Positions 47,701 through 57,833 of a stretch of 64,000 nt of DNA are shown here, piece after piece. The notes under the pieces are model-generated. The model worked only from the letters and a program-made list of their open reading frames with translations. It was not told the origin of the DNA and made no database searches. The DNA comes from Psococerastis gibbosa (Eukaryota > Arthropoda > Insecta > Psocodea > Psocidae): assembly GCA_963971405.1 (NCBI GenBank), contig OZ020487.1:24785371-24849370 (forward strand). The letters are read 5' to 3'. Numbering within the stretch: position 1 is the first letter of the stretch; each line of letters starts with the position of its first letter. The position numbers and the translations under genes were made by a program.

Positions 47701-50700
47701 TCGATTACAGACAAAACTAACTTTACTGGCTTGTTCATCAACAGTCGTAGTGATTCTGCGCGGCCATTTAGACGACAGCTCACAAAACGGAACGTCACTC
47801 AAAAGAAAATAATTGAAACTAAAGTGGTGGTTCTTCTACGTCTTCTACTTGTAATTTTTTTTTTCCTTGTCCAGTACTCCCTGGACAAGGAGCATATATT
47901 ACAATACAATAACTTACAGGCATACAATTTTTGGTAGGGTACCAAAAACCCCCTTAGGAGTTTGTCTGGTCGAGTTGGTTACAAAATGTCACCTCAGTAT
48001 GATATGCAAAGAAAACATTGTACGTTAGTTACGTTTGTAAAAACCAGTTTTTTATTATTTTTTTAACTGAACCAATATTTTGTATTATGAGTAGTTCTTC
48101 GGGTAATTCGTTAAACACCGACGGAATAGCAACACGTAGTTCGGCTAGTCCATATTTGTTAAAATACATTGGTTCTATAAATCTTTTGTATTGGACACCC
48201 TCTCTTCTTGCCACGTTTACGACGATCATAATGGTAATTTGCACCATGGAGACTGCTGCTCAGAAAAGGGAAGTCGTGCTCTTGCCAAACCACCGCCTCA
48301 GGTTTATAAACCAGGAAGCCTTCTATCTTTCCTTGGATTATTACACGCCGATGGCGGTACTTTTCGATCTTCATCACATGGCCGATAGTATGTTAGTTTC
48401 TGTTTCGTAACTGTCAGCAGCAGCTCAGCCTCTGTATCCATTCGTCTCAGGACCTCAGCATTAGGGACACGATCTCCCTAACATTCGTTTGTGTATCCGC
48501 ATCCCAAATGCACTGATTCTGTTCTCCGTTGCTTGGGCGGGGTTTCCACATACGTCAATGGTCAATGAGAAATATGGTTTTGACGTGGTAGCAGAATTTT
48601 TAGTATGTCTTTAATGTCTGCTTAAACGTCAATTTCAGATTTCTCATTGACCATTGACGTATGTGGAAACCCCGCCTTAGGAGTTATATGAACGTCCATC
48701 CCTTCATACCAGATAGAACGATTGGAAACACAAAACATTTCACCATTCTCAATCTGAGGTCCAACCGCATATTTCGACACCGAAGTACTTTCTGCACTTT
48801 GATGAAGGTATTTTGACCTTGTTCAATGCGGCTGTGAATTTCCTGACTCACTGTTATAATGCATCCGAGATACCGGTATTGTTCACATTGTGCAACAGGC
48901 GCACCATCCAGAATAATATTCAGATTTATCTCTGCCCTCTCACTGACAGCCAGTGCCTTCGTCTTCTTCAACTTAATTAAAATACCCGCATCCGGCTGTG
49001 GCTGGTCAGGGACTCTAATTTTTTTATTGTATTGTATTGTATTTCTGCCTGCTGCACTTTTTTTATTTAATAACGACTTCAATTGTTCTTCTGATGAAGC
49101 AACCAGCACTGTCATCTGCATAATGCACATTGTTGACAAGCTCTCCATTGACAATAATGCCTTCCATGGCTACATGCAAAACCTCTGTCATTATTGATTA
49201 TCCGCTCAGCATACAGGTTGAACAGGGTAGGTGATAACACACATCCCTGCCTGACGCCCCGCTTAATAGGAATATTGCTATATATGTCATCAAGGCAAGT
49301 CAGTGCTATTATTTCATAAAATTAAATAAAACTATAACCTGGTATTACTAATTTTGCAGTTAACTCAGTAAGCTCCATTTGGAAAGGCGTTAACGCAACA
49401 GTGGTGGGAACAGGCATAACAACACCTTTCCCATTGCCCAGTGCAAACAAAGGCTGCGACAATCTGCAAGATGGGTCTTACTGCCCACTGGACAAGGGAG
49501 AGACGCCCAGGCTTAATATGGAGATGCCCGTTCTGCCAATTTATCCACTGGTATGTCATTTAATATTAATAAAAATGGAATGGCTGTTTACAACCGTTGA
49601 ATGTTAAAAGGAAACGCTTAGCAGAAAATTAGCACCTGAATATTAAGATCTTCAGAGGGTTCAGGTTCATGTGGCTCTCCTTCTTGCGATTGCATCATAG
49701 TTAAGGTAGATGTCATACCAAGTTGAATCCAGCGGACCAGAGCAGGTTCAAAGCTAACTTGGTCGTGTGCACAGTGCCGGAAGGGAAACATGGTAGGAAT
49801 TGTCCTGGTCACCTCCGAATAAATCGTGTGACTTCACTGTGTTTCCCAAGTGGTTCGGAATCCACTATAATCAGGAGGTCCGCTGTCCTATGGGCTGGCA
49901 TAGTAGATGATAGTAGAAGGTAGATGTCCTCTTGTTAATGAGGGGTCCTCCACTCCTTCATTGCAAAGTCTGCGTGCTCTTGACTCTCAGAGACCTATAT
50001 TTGCCTGGTGCCTATTTAAAATGTGATGAAAACTGATCGTTGCTCAATCCGTCCATTTGAGAACAACCAGTCTCCTCAAATTGAGCAGAAAGTTATGGAT
50101 TGTTATATTTTTATTTTGCAGGTCGAGTTGATTCTCAAATTCTACTTGCTCGACGAAAACAACGTACAGTTAGCCTGCATGAAGGTGTCAGCATTAGTAG
50201 TTGATGCCTAAAATTGATCTGCTCAATAAATGTCACTATGAATTACCATTAAATTATTTTTATATTTTGAAGTAAACGTGTTATTTTTAGCTGGGGGTGA
50301 TTTCAATTGTTTTGTCTATAAATTAATCTGATTGACTGAAAAAATGTAATAAGGGATTACACAATACCGCTACTACGGAAGAAAAAAGACACAATTAAAA
50401 AATTGTAGATTTCGACTTAATAACACTACAATATTTTTAAAAAAAATCTATTTTGCGTTAATGTAGTGTATATTTTCTACGCGAGGGCAGTTGTGTCGTT
50501 TTCTTTTGGCAAGAACCGTCAGGTAGCCTAATTTATTATAAAAAAAATCTTTAACTTCAATGGGAAGGTGGTAGCTTGTTCGTACTTGTGCGAGTCTCTA
50601 CACACCATGCGATCGGAAACCTGTCGTAACTCAACACAGGTATAACCTACAGAGGCGGCTGAAGAGGTTATTCGGATACAGTTATTAAGTTGTTTGTGTG

Positions 50701-53700
50701 CGCATAATCTTTTTAAAAATAAAAAAATAAAATATAAATTGTAAATTGATAGATTTAGAGTTGTGTCCTTTTTCTTCCGATATGTGTAGGTAAACATCCA
50801 AAACCTGCACAAAAAGAGAAATCACTCAACCATATTAATTGTCAGGTCACATTTCACTAATAAAAGTCAGTCCAAAAGCTGCTGTAACAATAAGTAACGA
50901 AGTGTGCTCCTTCAAAACGGGACAGTAGGTATATGTAACAAAAAAATAAAACCTACATGTCGCCGGCTCCAAGCTCAAGCATGCACTGCGTTGGTAAAGC
51001 GCAATGGAAACAAAAGGTAGGTTAACGTTAACTTGGCATTCAATTTTGAAATGCAGCAAGGGGACACGCAAGGTCAACGCACAACTAATGCTCTATTTCT
51101 TCCGTATCCATGCAGACTCAAAAATATTCTTAATCCAAACGTCAATCTTCTACTTTTTTCAGCTCTCTAACGTTTAAAATTCTGTTTATTAATATTTTCC
51201 TGTTCATAAAACCAAAAATAACTTAATTTAAAAAACTAGGTGGAACATATGACTTACGGTATACAGGCAGTTTTGGCCTGGGCTAACAATCAGCTAACTG
51301 CTAAGTGATTTAATGTTTCAAAAGTCTTAACTTGCACAAAATAGAAATCCTTAGTGAATTTACGAAGGTATCGTACACACAAGCCATTAAGGCTCTGGAT
51401 GAGGTGAATACAGTCTGTCATGTATGTAATCTTAATAGTATCGTTTGCAAGGTATTTTCTTTATAATTTTTAACTTACACTGTATATGGGAAAGCATGTA
51501 AGGGTTCACTCACACCGGTTCTTGATTAGTAATGATGCTGCGACACAATGCTAGGTCTGTAACAAACCCTAAATGTAGAAAGTGAAAGTTTTATGAGGTG
51601 AAGGTTATAGCAGGGAAAAAAGATAATGGGCTGTAGGATATGGAAACAAGGCGCGTCAAGGGTTAAAGCACGCTATGTCGAGACCTATGCCAAGCGCAAT
51701 CCACGCGTACCGTGGAAGAGCGTAGCGTGCCAGTCTGTGCATTGCAGGGAAGCTTCCGTGACAGCTGGGTATCCAAAGGCTATATAAAAGCCCGCTCATC
51801 CTCGGAATCTCAAAACAATTCAAGGTTAATTTTCGGAAGATTTTCTGAACACCTTGTCATGCATTAGATTAAACGTCTGTGAAGCACGGAACATAGTATT
51901 TCTATAATCAAGAAAGTTGGGTTCTCCAATTATATTACTGCGGGTCTACCATGCCGTATATCTAATATTAACTTAATCTGAGGGCTAAAAATGTAACCAA
52001 AACAATTTTGAATAACATTTTCCATACAAAAATAATCTTTCTAATATTTTTAATCCCTAATATTTAATGCTAAACGGCATTATGGGCCCGCAAATTCGGT
52101 ACGAACTCGTACCGTTCAATTGTCAGATATCAGATAGTTCTTTTTAAATTATATATTAATGTCGTGAAGGACTTTTTATGGACCTAGGCCTACTAACAAT
52201 GCCAACGACCCCTTCAATTTTCCGGACATTATTTTTATTGCTTCCGTATGCATTTTTGGACATTGGGAAACTGTTATTCGTCCTCGGTGCAACCTTCACC
52301 GGCTACAAGCGATAAGGACAAGCTAACTACTGACGCAATGGAACAGGCGAAAACATGGATTCCCCAATGAGGCTTGTATTGTTCTCATAGTACATAGACT
52401 CATAGTGTACTGTTGGACCAGCCGAGTTTGCAAATACACAAAGAATATTCCTGGTATGCCTTCCTAAGTCCCGCCTCTCCATGCAAATTTTCTATGCTGC
52501 ATTTTTAAATCAACTTTGCATGTGTTTTTATACACAAAACTACTGGGGTTTCCATTCCTAATTTAATGCATAAGGTCGCAAGTGGACATTACTTATTTAC
52601 TGAGCTAAAATTTACATGTTTTACGAATTCACGAGCCTAATGTCAAAATAAAAATTAAATTATTTTGAATTTTAGTTATGCCTTCAACTACTATAGCACG
52701 GGTCATCATAGAATAATATCAAACCAATATTTAATGTTATAAATATTACTATTGCGTTTCTTGAATATGCGAAATTAATAAACTTTTCTTCTTACTGTAC
52801 TGTATTACAAAATAGATCAACTTGAAAATAGACGATTAACTTTGACTTTGAAACGTATTGTCGTATTGCCAATAAATTGAGAAAAGCAATGCACAAATTT
52901 GTGCAACCCAATTACCCCCCGAAATTCAAAAGTATCTATTTTAGCTTGACGCAACCAAGTACGGGAACGAATCAGTTTTCTCTTACTTTGCCATCATTGA
53001 TCATTTATGTTACTATCTGCTTTACCATGTCGATCATAGGTGCATTCAATGAAGTTTTTAAGTGCGACTACTGTCCTTTAATGCTTCCCAATGTTTGTTT
53101 TATAAGAAAATTTGAATAATTATATACATGATGACTACATAATTGTACGAGTGTTTATTTATAATAACTGACCAAAAAAAATCTCTACATACCAGTGGAC
53201 CATTAAAGACATCGCCATTCCAAAGTAAAATGTTTCCATCAGCGTCAAGCAAGGGTTGTGGAACAGGCTTCAGTCCTTGAGTCCATAGGACACATCCAGC
53301 TAATTGTAAAATTGTATACTCTGACACATCAACATATATTTCGTGGTATGAATCGGGTCCTCTTTTGATAAAGCCAGCGTACCCATCTGCAAACTATAAT
53401 GAACACATAAATTTTTTATTTTAGATATTCGAAATGAAAGTTTTTTTTTTTAATAGTTTCTTCTTCTTCGGCCGGTAATCTTAATTATGTATTATTAATT
53501 ATGCCCTAAGCTAGTAATACAAAAATCCTGAGGGTCCCAAGTTAATAAACCTGTCGGAGTTCGTACAGTAACGGTATATAACGCTATATTGATTCCAATA
53601 GTCGAGTATGTAATAGGAAGGAATAATGAATATGTTTAAACAACAACAATAATTGACAGTCTACCTACCTCAACGCTTGTTTCTTTCAATGGTCCTTTTT

Positions 53701-53761
53701 TAGATAATTCATTAAGGAATTTATTCTGATTGTATACGATAGAACAGAAAATGCCACACAT
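35800..53761 (-). CDS. ASNSD1: Asparagine synthetase domain-containing protein 1
   Basis: Eleven exons in transcription order: 53761-53669, 53393-53193, 44989-44865, 43513-43350, 39736-39598, 39153-38964, 38712-38468, 37215-37086, 36940-36767, 36317-36073, 35974-35800; total 1881 nt, 626 aa (human 643). The protein starts MCGIF, placing the class-II amidotransferase nucleophile Cys at position 2. KRGPDSY and [10 protein letters not shown] follow in the glutaminase domain, then [11 protein letters not shown]. The synthetase half has the PP-loop SGGLDSAVL (about residues 343-351), [43 protein letters not shown] and the end [13 protein letters not shown]. All are in the order expected for ASNSD1, and these features separate it from true AsnB/ASNS. 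Its cellular reaction is poorly known even in vertebrates. Intron 2 (44990-53192, 8.2 kb) contains the whole NPC2-like gene on the other strand. Frame closes across every join. Confidence 0.95.
37961..38121. mobile_element. MITE M2, tandem copy 1
   Basis: Ends CTGATCGAGGCGATTATAAT at both sides, core as in the 7102 copy but in inverse orientation. It lies in an ASNSD1 intron. Confidence 0.85.
38126..38275. mobile_element. MITE M2, tandem copy 2
   Basis: Directly follows copy 1 after CAGC. Ends CTGATCAGGGCGTTTATAAT and complement CTGATCGAGGCGTTTATAAT: both ends share the GCGTTTAT variant that copy 1 lacks. Confidence 0.85.
39766..39870. mobile_element. Half copy of PM, arm type CGACGTCGTTTTTCAT
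   Basis: Right half only: CTCCTTAAAATATGGCA, core complement TGTCTGCTACCACGTCATG, arm ATGAAAAACGACGTCGGTGG and end AATAGCCGCC followed by TTA. It begins 30 bp from the ASNSD1 exon that ends at 39736. Confidence 0.8.
40879..41257. mobile_element. Composite PM element C (two nested MITEs)
   Basis: Ends GGCGCCCATTCCACCGACC on both sides with ATA duplicated at each flank (40876-40878, 41258-41260). The middle element spans 40950-41186 with GGCGGGGTTTCCACCGACC at its left end. It lacks the third insertion found in element A, giving the empty site. Confidence 0.92.
42007..42131. mobile_element. Tc1/mariner-like MITE
   Basis: TIRs CTACCCGACYACSATARGAT, continuing through CACTTGGAACACTTAT, enclose a short core. 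TA dinucleotides flank both ends. Confidence 0.7.
42500..43060 (-). repeat. Dispersed repeat R1, copy 2 (inverted)
   Basis: Carries TTTCATCAAAATCGACC, a CAGACAGACGGACAGACAGA run and CATTTCGTAAAAACC, in reverse order relative to the copy at 8735. Confidence 0.6.
44000..44365. repeat. Dispersed repeat R2, copy 2
   Basis: See 34500-34920 for shared blocks. It ends where the PM element at 44376 begins. Confidence 0.5.
44376..44805. mobile_element. Modular MITE PM, arm type TGRTCAATTTTACTTC
   Basis: Right-end complement GGCGGGTATTCCACTGGTC; the left end GCGGGTATTCCACTGATC has lost its first bases. The arms continue with CTTCAAATTTGATTT. At 430 bp it is the longest simple member and may contain another insert. 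Confidence 0.75.
46436..46681. repeat. Two-copy 125-bp tandem repeat upstream of the NPC2-like gene
   Basis: Copies start at 46436 and 46561 with ACGGCACCCMGTGACGT and share GGCGCACTGAATCATTACC, AACAACAGCAATAATAAGAG and GCGGGACA-like ends. The second copy stops about 110 bp before the NPC2 ATG, so it probably lies in the promoter. Confidence 0.85.
46794..50211 (+). CDS. NPC2: NPC2-like secreted lipid-binding protein (ML domain)
   Basis: Four exons: 46794-46866, 47517-47642, 49360-49550, 50122-50211; 480 nt, 159 aa. Residues 1-18 form a signal peptide (hydrophobic [15 protein letters not shown]). The mature part has the six cysteines of NPC2 at 25, 45, 50, 99, 108 and 149; by family pattern these pair 25-149, 45-50 and 99-108. 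Shared features are [14 protein letters not shown] before the third pair, YCPLDKGE, the MPVLPIYP stretch and the final [14 protein letters not shown]. Asn78-Ala-Thr is a glycosylation sequon. NPC2 proteins carry sterol or other lipids in the lysosome or outside cells; invertebrates often have several paralogues, so exact ligand and one-to-one orthology with human NPC2 are open. The gene lies inside ASNSD1 intron 2, antisense. Two copies of a 125-bp tandem repeat lie just upstream. Its second intron contains LINE remnants and a MITE. Confidence 0.93.
48029..48190 (-). pseudogene. Possible LINE ORF C-terminus
   Basis: The minus frame reads [20 protein letters not shown], then [13 protein letters not shown], resembling the jockey/CR1 C-terminal pattern (YG...F...PxxWNxLP...FKxxLK). 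Short and uncertain. Confidence 0.4.
48536..48676. mobile_element. Modular MITE PM, arm type ATACGTCAATGGTCAATG
   Basis: Ends GGCGGGGTTTCCACATACG on both strands, then GTCAATGGTCAATGAGAAA. Core GACGTGGTAGCAGAATTTT as in the 25070 copy. Flanks TTG and TTA. It lies in NPC2 intron 2. Confidence 0.88.
48684..49290 (-). pseudogene. Degraded reverse transcriptase fragment
   Basis: On the minus strand the pieces [20 protein letters not shown], a frameshifted [33 protein letters not shown] and [16 protein letters not shown] appear in the order of a LINE RT domain, in at least two frames. It is a dead copy in NPC2 intron 2, next to the PM element at 48536. Confidence 0.8.
49729..49910 (+). repeat. 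Dispersed repeat R3, copy 1
   Basis: About 180 bp starting GAATCCAGCGGACCAGAGCAG and ending TAGTRGACC-like; matched in inverse orientation at 57238-57436. A short piece (TTCGGAATCCACTGTAATCA) is at 41588. Class unknown. It lies in NPC2 intron 3. Confidence 0.8.
50225..50230 (+). promoter_or_regulatory. Polyadenylation signal of the NPC2-like gene
   Basis: AATAAA begins 14 nt after the TAA stop codon. The very short distance implies a 3' UTR of only a few dozen bases. Confidence 0.65.
50561..50712 (+). repeat. SINE-like repeat S1, copy 1
   Basis: AAGGTGGTAGC (A-box-like), CTCTACACACC, TGCGATCGGA and ACCTGTCGTAACTC with ACACAGGT (T-arm-like hairpin) recur in the same order at 55918. A tRNA origin is suspected only. 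Confidence 0.55.
51781..51790 (+). promoter_or_regulatory. TATA-box promoter candidate without an assigned gene
   Basis: TATATAAAAG lies in an unusually GC-rich island (51640-51830) in the ASNSD1 intron. A start site would be expected near 51810. It could serve the upstream exons of FAM169, an unknown transcript, or none. Confidence 0.4.
51941..52090. mobile_element. Diverged M2-type MITE
   Basis: Ends TGCGGGTCTACCATGCCGT and complement TGCGGGCCCATAATGCCGT; the interior repeats AAAATGTAA, TTTTGAATA and TTTCCAT in the order of M2. A fragment with CTACCATGCCGTTTACAG is at 46922. Confidence 0.6.
52870..53192. other. ASNSD1 intron segment, nothing recognised
   Basis: An 80-codon plus-strand ORF here has hydrophobic stretches but no homology that I recognise, and no splice or start context. 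Confidence 0.5.
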
Positions 53762-55329
53762 TTTTCTGTGACAGCGTGAACATTCATCAAGAAGAGCAAA
53801 GAAAGGAATAAAATATAAAAAAGTAACCAGAGTTAATGAAATAGCACACGACCATGGTAACGAACGTAAACAACAATATGGCCAATGACTCGATTATTTT
53901 TCCTTCGATTCAACTATCGAAATATTCCCGCTGAAACTGAACTGAACTGATAATTTTAAAAAATATATTTTTTATTTATTAATATATATTAGGGTAATCT
54001 CTTGCCAACAGTAAAGTGGGAAAAGTCGGAAAGAAATTAGTTAAAAGAAAATAAACTTTATATTTAGGATTAGGAACCTTACCGTACAGTTTTTGTTGGG
54101 CAACATGTATTTAGTATTTTGTTTGATTTAAATATTTTCCCTTGCTTTTCCCACCTTACCACAGTAGGCAAGTATTTGCCCTGTATAAAAGACAATAAAC
54201 GTACTTTGTTTCAATAAAAAAAGATTCAATATAAATTTCAAATGCAACCTGAAGAACTTTTCTGAAAACAATTGCCCAGGTAGGCAAAGTAAATAATTTT
54301 AAAGCAGTCAAGCTGCTACCCGGGATACCCGAGCTCTTTCCTTTGCGATCGAATATAATTAATATAAAATAGATGATCAGCAGCCAAACTTCTGTGAATG
54401 ACCAACTTTCTATAATGTAAGCCATCAGGCAACTACTAGGCTATAGTACGTAGATGTAATCTTGATCAAGGTCAGGGTACGTTATACTTATAGAATTCAG
54501 TGCTCTTCATACAAAATAAGAAACTCGATGGATATTGATTGCCCCAGGTATGATACAAATTTACAAATAAGAAAGAAATTTTATTGCTCATAATAATTAA
54601 TTCAGCGGGGGCATGCAATTGCTCACTAGGCCTTTGACGAAGCACACATATTGGCGTGGACCGTAATATACCAGTAATAAGTTATATTATCTTCGTGAAG
54701 TATCAGTTACAATTTTAATTGACTGTTTTAAATCTGCTGGTAGCTCGTTCTATAGAATTTAATATCAAGAACTTAGATTTATTGTACCGTAGTTCTCTCT
54801 AGCCTCTACCTTGAGATTTCATTGGTGACGTCAGACGCAACTCAATATTTAAAACGTATAACCTAATAAATGCAGGAAAATAGAGTTTTTAAGCCATTTC
54901 GAATTCGGTATCCGTATTCCGTTCATCGCGTAACTGCCTTTCCTAGTTTCCTACCAAGTCATAAGTTCATATGATTTCTTGATTTCATCACAGATGTCTT
55001 ATAGGCCTAAGAGGGTGTTTGCCTCCAGAAGAAAGAGTCAAATTTAAGGAAGTCATTATTACATGCGTACCTAACTTCAGCACATCTCCTTTGTCAATGC
55101 GGAAACTGGACTGCGCCCGATGCCAGGTAAACACCAAATTCTAGGCAGTGGATTTCACCAATGAATATATTGGATATTCCGTTGCAAACATTTTAAAATT
55201 AATTAGGTTACAACATCCTATACCTTAGGAAGTACGGTAGGCTATTCATTTGCACATTTACAAAGAAGACAAACCAATTTTATTCAAGCATACATTTTGT
55301 AGTTACTACAAAATTTATGGTACCTACTT

Positions 55330-55570
55330 ACCAATAATAATTTTTTTTAAAACCCAATAGTTCGCTTGCTCTTTGATAGATTGGTTCTGGGACAACAAAA
55401 TAAAAAAGACTCAATTTTCATGAAAAATTATACTAGCAAACAATTATTTTTCCGCGGAACCGTTCTATCGATGCTTTCTTAATTCAGGTAACATGTTTTA
55501 GTCTATAGTTGTTAAGTAGAGTATCAAAACCGAACAGATTATTTTCCCAAACAAAGATCTTGGTTTAGAA
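55330..55570 (+). repeat. Dispersed repeat R1, copy 3 (partial)
   Basis: Follows the 9060-9240 part of copy 1: GGTTCTGGG, CAAAATAAAAAAGACTCA, GCGGAACC and TTCTATCGAT in order. Confidence 0.55.
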
Positions 55571-55917
55571 CAAAAAAATAATTTTTTAAGGAATAATAAA
55601 AGAATTCATGCCCCAATGCATAGTGTAGCTCCGTATAGCTGCCACTGTAACTGATTTCTATCGTATTATATTACTCTGCCCATTCTTGACTGTGCAATCG
55701 CCCCAACGATCAATTCAGTGCTTTGGGATAGGGAAACTCGAAATTTAAGCTAAAACCGAAATTTTACCCAAAGACAATTATTTACCAAGGAACTATTACA
55801 GTACCTATCCTAATTGATAAATAGTAAAGCAGGTACGGATTCACTCGTACCGGTTAGGTACTTAATAGCTGTGGTCCAACAGTAGGCCTATAGATAAGGT
55901 ATAGATAGGTGTGACAT

Positions 55918-56090
55918 CGGTGGCAAGGTGGTAGCGCGTGCTTGTATTGAGGCTCTACACACCAACACACCTTGCGATCGGAGATGTGTCGTAACTCGAC
56001 ACAAGTACCTATTAGGTTACTTATTAGTGAGGCGATTGAAGGGGTTGGTCGGATTCATTTATTAAATTGTTTGAACGCGATTAATAACCT
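55918..56090 (+). repeat. SINE-like repeat S1, copy 2
   Basis: Same blocks as 50561-50712. It ends 54 bp before the FAM169 exon at 56145. Confidence 0.55.
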
Positions 56091-56144
56091 TTTATGTAAA
56101 CTTAAAACTTAAACGCACGTTTAATCACAACTGACGTCTTTTAG

Positions 56145-57750
56145 GAATGCATTGCTCTCCAAATCAATGACCAGTGGCAACCTATCGACTGTTGCCTGTT
56201 GGACCCACTCGACAGAACACTTAATGGGTGGCTCGATGTCAGAACAGCCAAAGACAATCACTTGATTTATATTATGAGCCAAATTATTCACAATGCAAGC
56301 TCGGACAACCAAACGCAGGCCCATTTTGATTTACCAGACGAGAGGGACGAAGTAAGAATTTTATGGGGCAATGGACAAGCCCTTGGTTACTACTCATTGA
56401 AAGTTAAAGGTACCTAGGTCCGCAAGTTTATTCCAACTGACATTTTTTAAATATTTTAATATAAATTAATTTATATGCAGGTAACCTTCAATACATTATA
56501 TACACCATGTTTAGGATCACACGCCTAAAACCAGCACTTAGCCTATTATCAACATGGCCATAACCCTTACCCCCCTAAGCCCCTTTGTACATACAATAAT
56601 AACTGTGTGAAAAATATTCAAGCGTTACATGCTTGCATAATTACAAATTTGCAGGATCAATTGATATTGAGGTAAGCTATTTGTAGGTAGGCCTATTTTA
56701 AACTGGATTGGATGTAACTTATATAATAACTTTTATTAGGCGGCTATTCCACTTGTCAATATTCCGTCATTTGTCCATCAATAATTGATGAGATTTTTGT
56801 TTTAAGGAGACTTATGATTGTAGATACTTAACTTATCTATTATAAATTAAGTTATAATATGGTAGAGACTTATCGTATTATTGATGCATAAATGACGGAA
56901 TATTGACAAGTGGAATAGCCACCTTATACGCGTAGTATCTAAATAAAACCGAGTTTTATTTATATACTGTAAGCTACTTATTTACAAAAAAAATATTTTA
57001 AATTGAATACTTTGATGTGATGTGATGGTATAGGCCTACTTACCTTTGGCCAACTAATACTATACAAATTTAGAAACCTTCCAATCCCTTGTTGCACCCA
57101 TGCCCAAGTCTTCAACACGATCCTAAACAAATGACATCAGAATGATCAGATTCGAACATTTAACTAGTAGTAGTAGTGTTCGTCGGGTTAATAACGACTT
57201 AGGCCTCAAATTTGGGCCCATAGAGCGACCCCGACTTGACTGTCCTATGCCCCAGCCCATAGGACAGTGGACCTCCTGATTATAGTGGATTCCGAACCAC
57301 TTGGGAAACACAGTGAAGTCACACGATTAGTTCGGAGGTGACCAGGACAAGTCCTACCATGTTTCCCTACCGGCATTGTGCACACAACCAAGTCATCTGC
57401 AGCTTTGAACCTGCTCTGGTCCGCTGGATTCAACTTGGTTTGGCGGCCGGCATTTAACTAAGTACCGTATATATGTAGTACACAACAGCCTATATATTAT
57501 ACGGTACAGTAAATAGGTGTTGGTTGGGCGTTGTAAATTTATTATTATTATTATTATTGTTAATATATTGTAGGTTCGGCGGTATACGATTTGCAGCAGT
57601 CATATGACATGCACACACTAGACACGGCGCTGATTCTGCCTCGACATAGGCGTCAGGGTTATGCTACTTCTCTCATTTACGACATTATCAACAGACATCC
57701 AGGGGAAAATATTGGCTTCAGTACACCGATTTCAAAACCTATGCAGTGTG
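56145..57750 (+). CDS. FAM169: FAM169 family protein (soulin-like, GNAT fold), two internal exons
   Basis: Exon 56145-56409 starts in phase 0 and ends one base into a codon; exon 57574-57750 continues the frame and again ends one base into a codon. Together they give 147 aa without stops, including ILWGNGQALGYYSLKVKGS, LDTALILPRHRRQGYATSL and HPGENIGFSTPISKPMQC. This matches the conserved core of FAM169A/B (ILWKKGEAIGFYSVK..., then a LDT.FLR..YRG..G block, then PLS..M). RRQGYATSL resembles the acetyl-CoA-binding R/Q-x-x-G-x-G/A loop of GNAT acetyltransferases. In vertebrates FAM169A is a nuclear-envelope, lamin-associated protein; enzymatic activity is not something I can claim. Upstream exons were not found between 53.8 and 56.1 kb with any confidence. 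The gene continues beyond 57750, perhaps through a 20-nt exon at 63753 and then out of the window. Confidence 0.8.
56739..56923. mobile_element. Modular MITE PM, arm type TTGTCAATATTCCGTCAT
   Basis: Ends GGCGGCTATTCCACTTGTC and complement GGTGGCTATTCCACTTGTC, exact TTA on both sides. The arms continue AATATTCCGTCATTT; the core has TAGATACTTAACTTATCTA. It lies in the FAM169 intron. Confidence 0.92.
57238..57436 (-). repeat. Dispersed repeat R3, copy 2
   Basis: Reverse complement of 49729-49910, about 90 percent alike by eye. It lies in the same FAM169 intron, 140 bp before the second exon. Confidence 0.8.
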
Positions 57751-57778
57751 GTAGGTTTAAGTTCAGGTTTTTTACACC

Positions 57779-57833
57779 AATGGGGGGGAGCTATAGCCCC
57801 CATAGCCCCCCCCCCCCCGTAGATCCGCGCCTG
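57779..57833. mobile_element. One end of a CAGGCGCGGATC-type hAT element
   Basis: GGGGGGGAGCTATAGCCCC, then a C run and GTAGATCCGCGCCTG. The same end occurs at 62211 and 63255. The opposite end is missing. Confidence 0.6.

Larger units (their letters stand above)
53762..56144. other. Region between ASNSD1 start and FAM169 exon
   Basis: It must hold the ASNSD1 promoter (no TATA box seen) and at least part of FAM169. I found no supported FAM169 5' exon. It contains a partial R1 repeat and an S1 repeat. Confidence 0.55.

Noticed and set aside
48018..48410. 130-codon plus-strand ORF in NPC2 intron 2
   Set aside because: No homology recognised; the minus frame of part of it resembles a LINE C-terminus, so the plus ORF is probably a shadow.
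55068..55130. Candidate FAM169 5' exon between TTCAG and GTAAAC
   Set aside because: None of the frames gives residues resembling the FAM169 N-terminal region.
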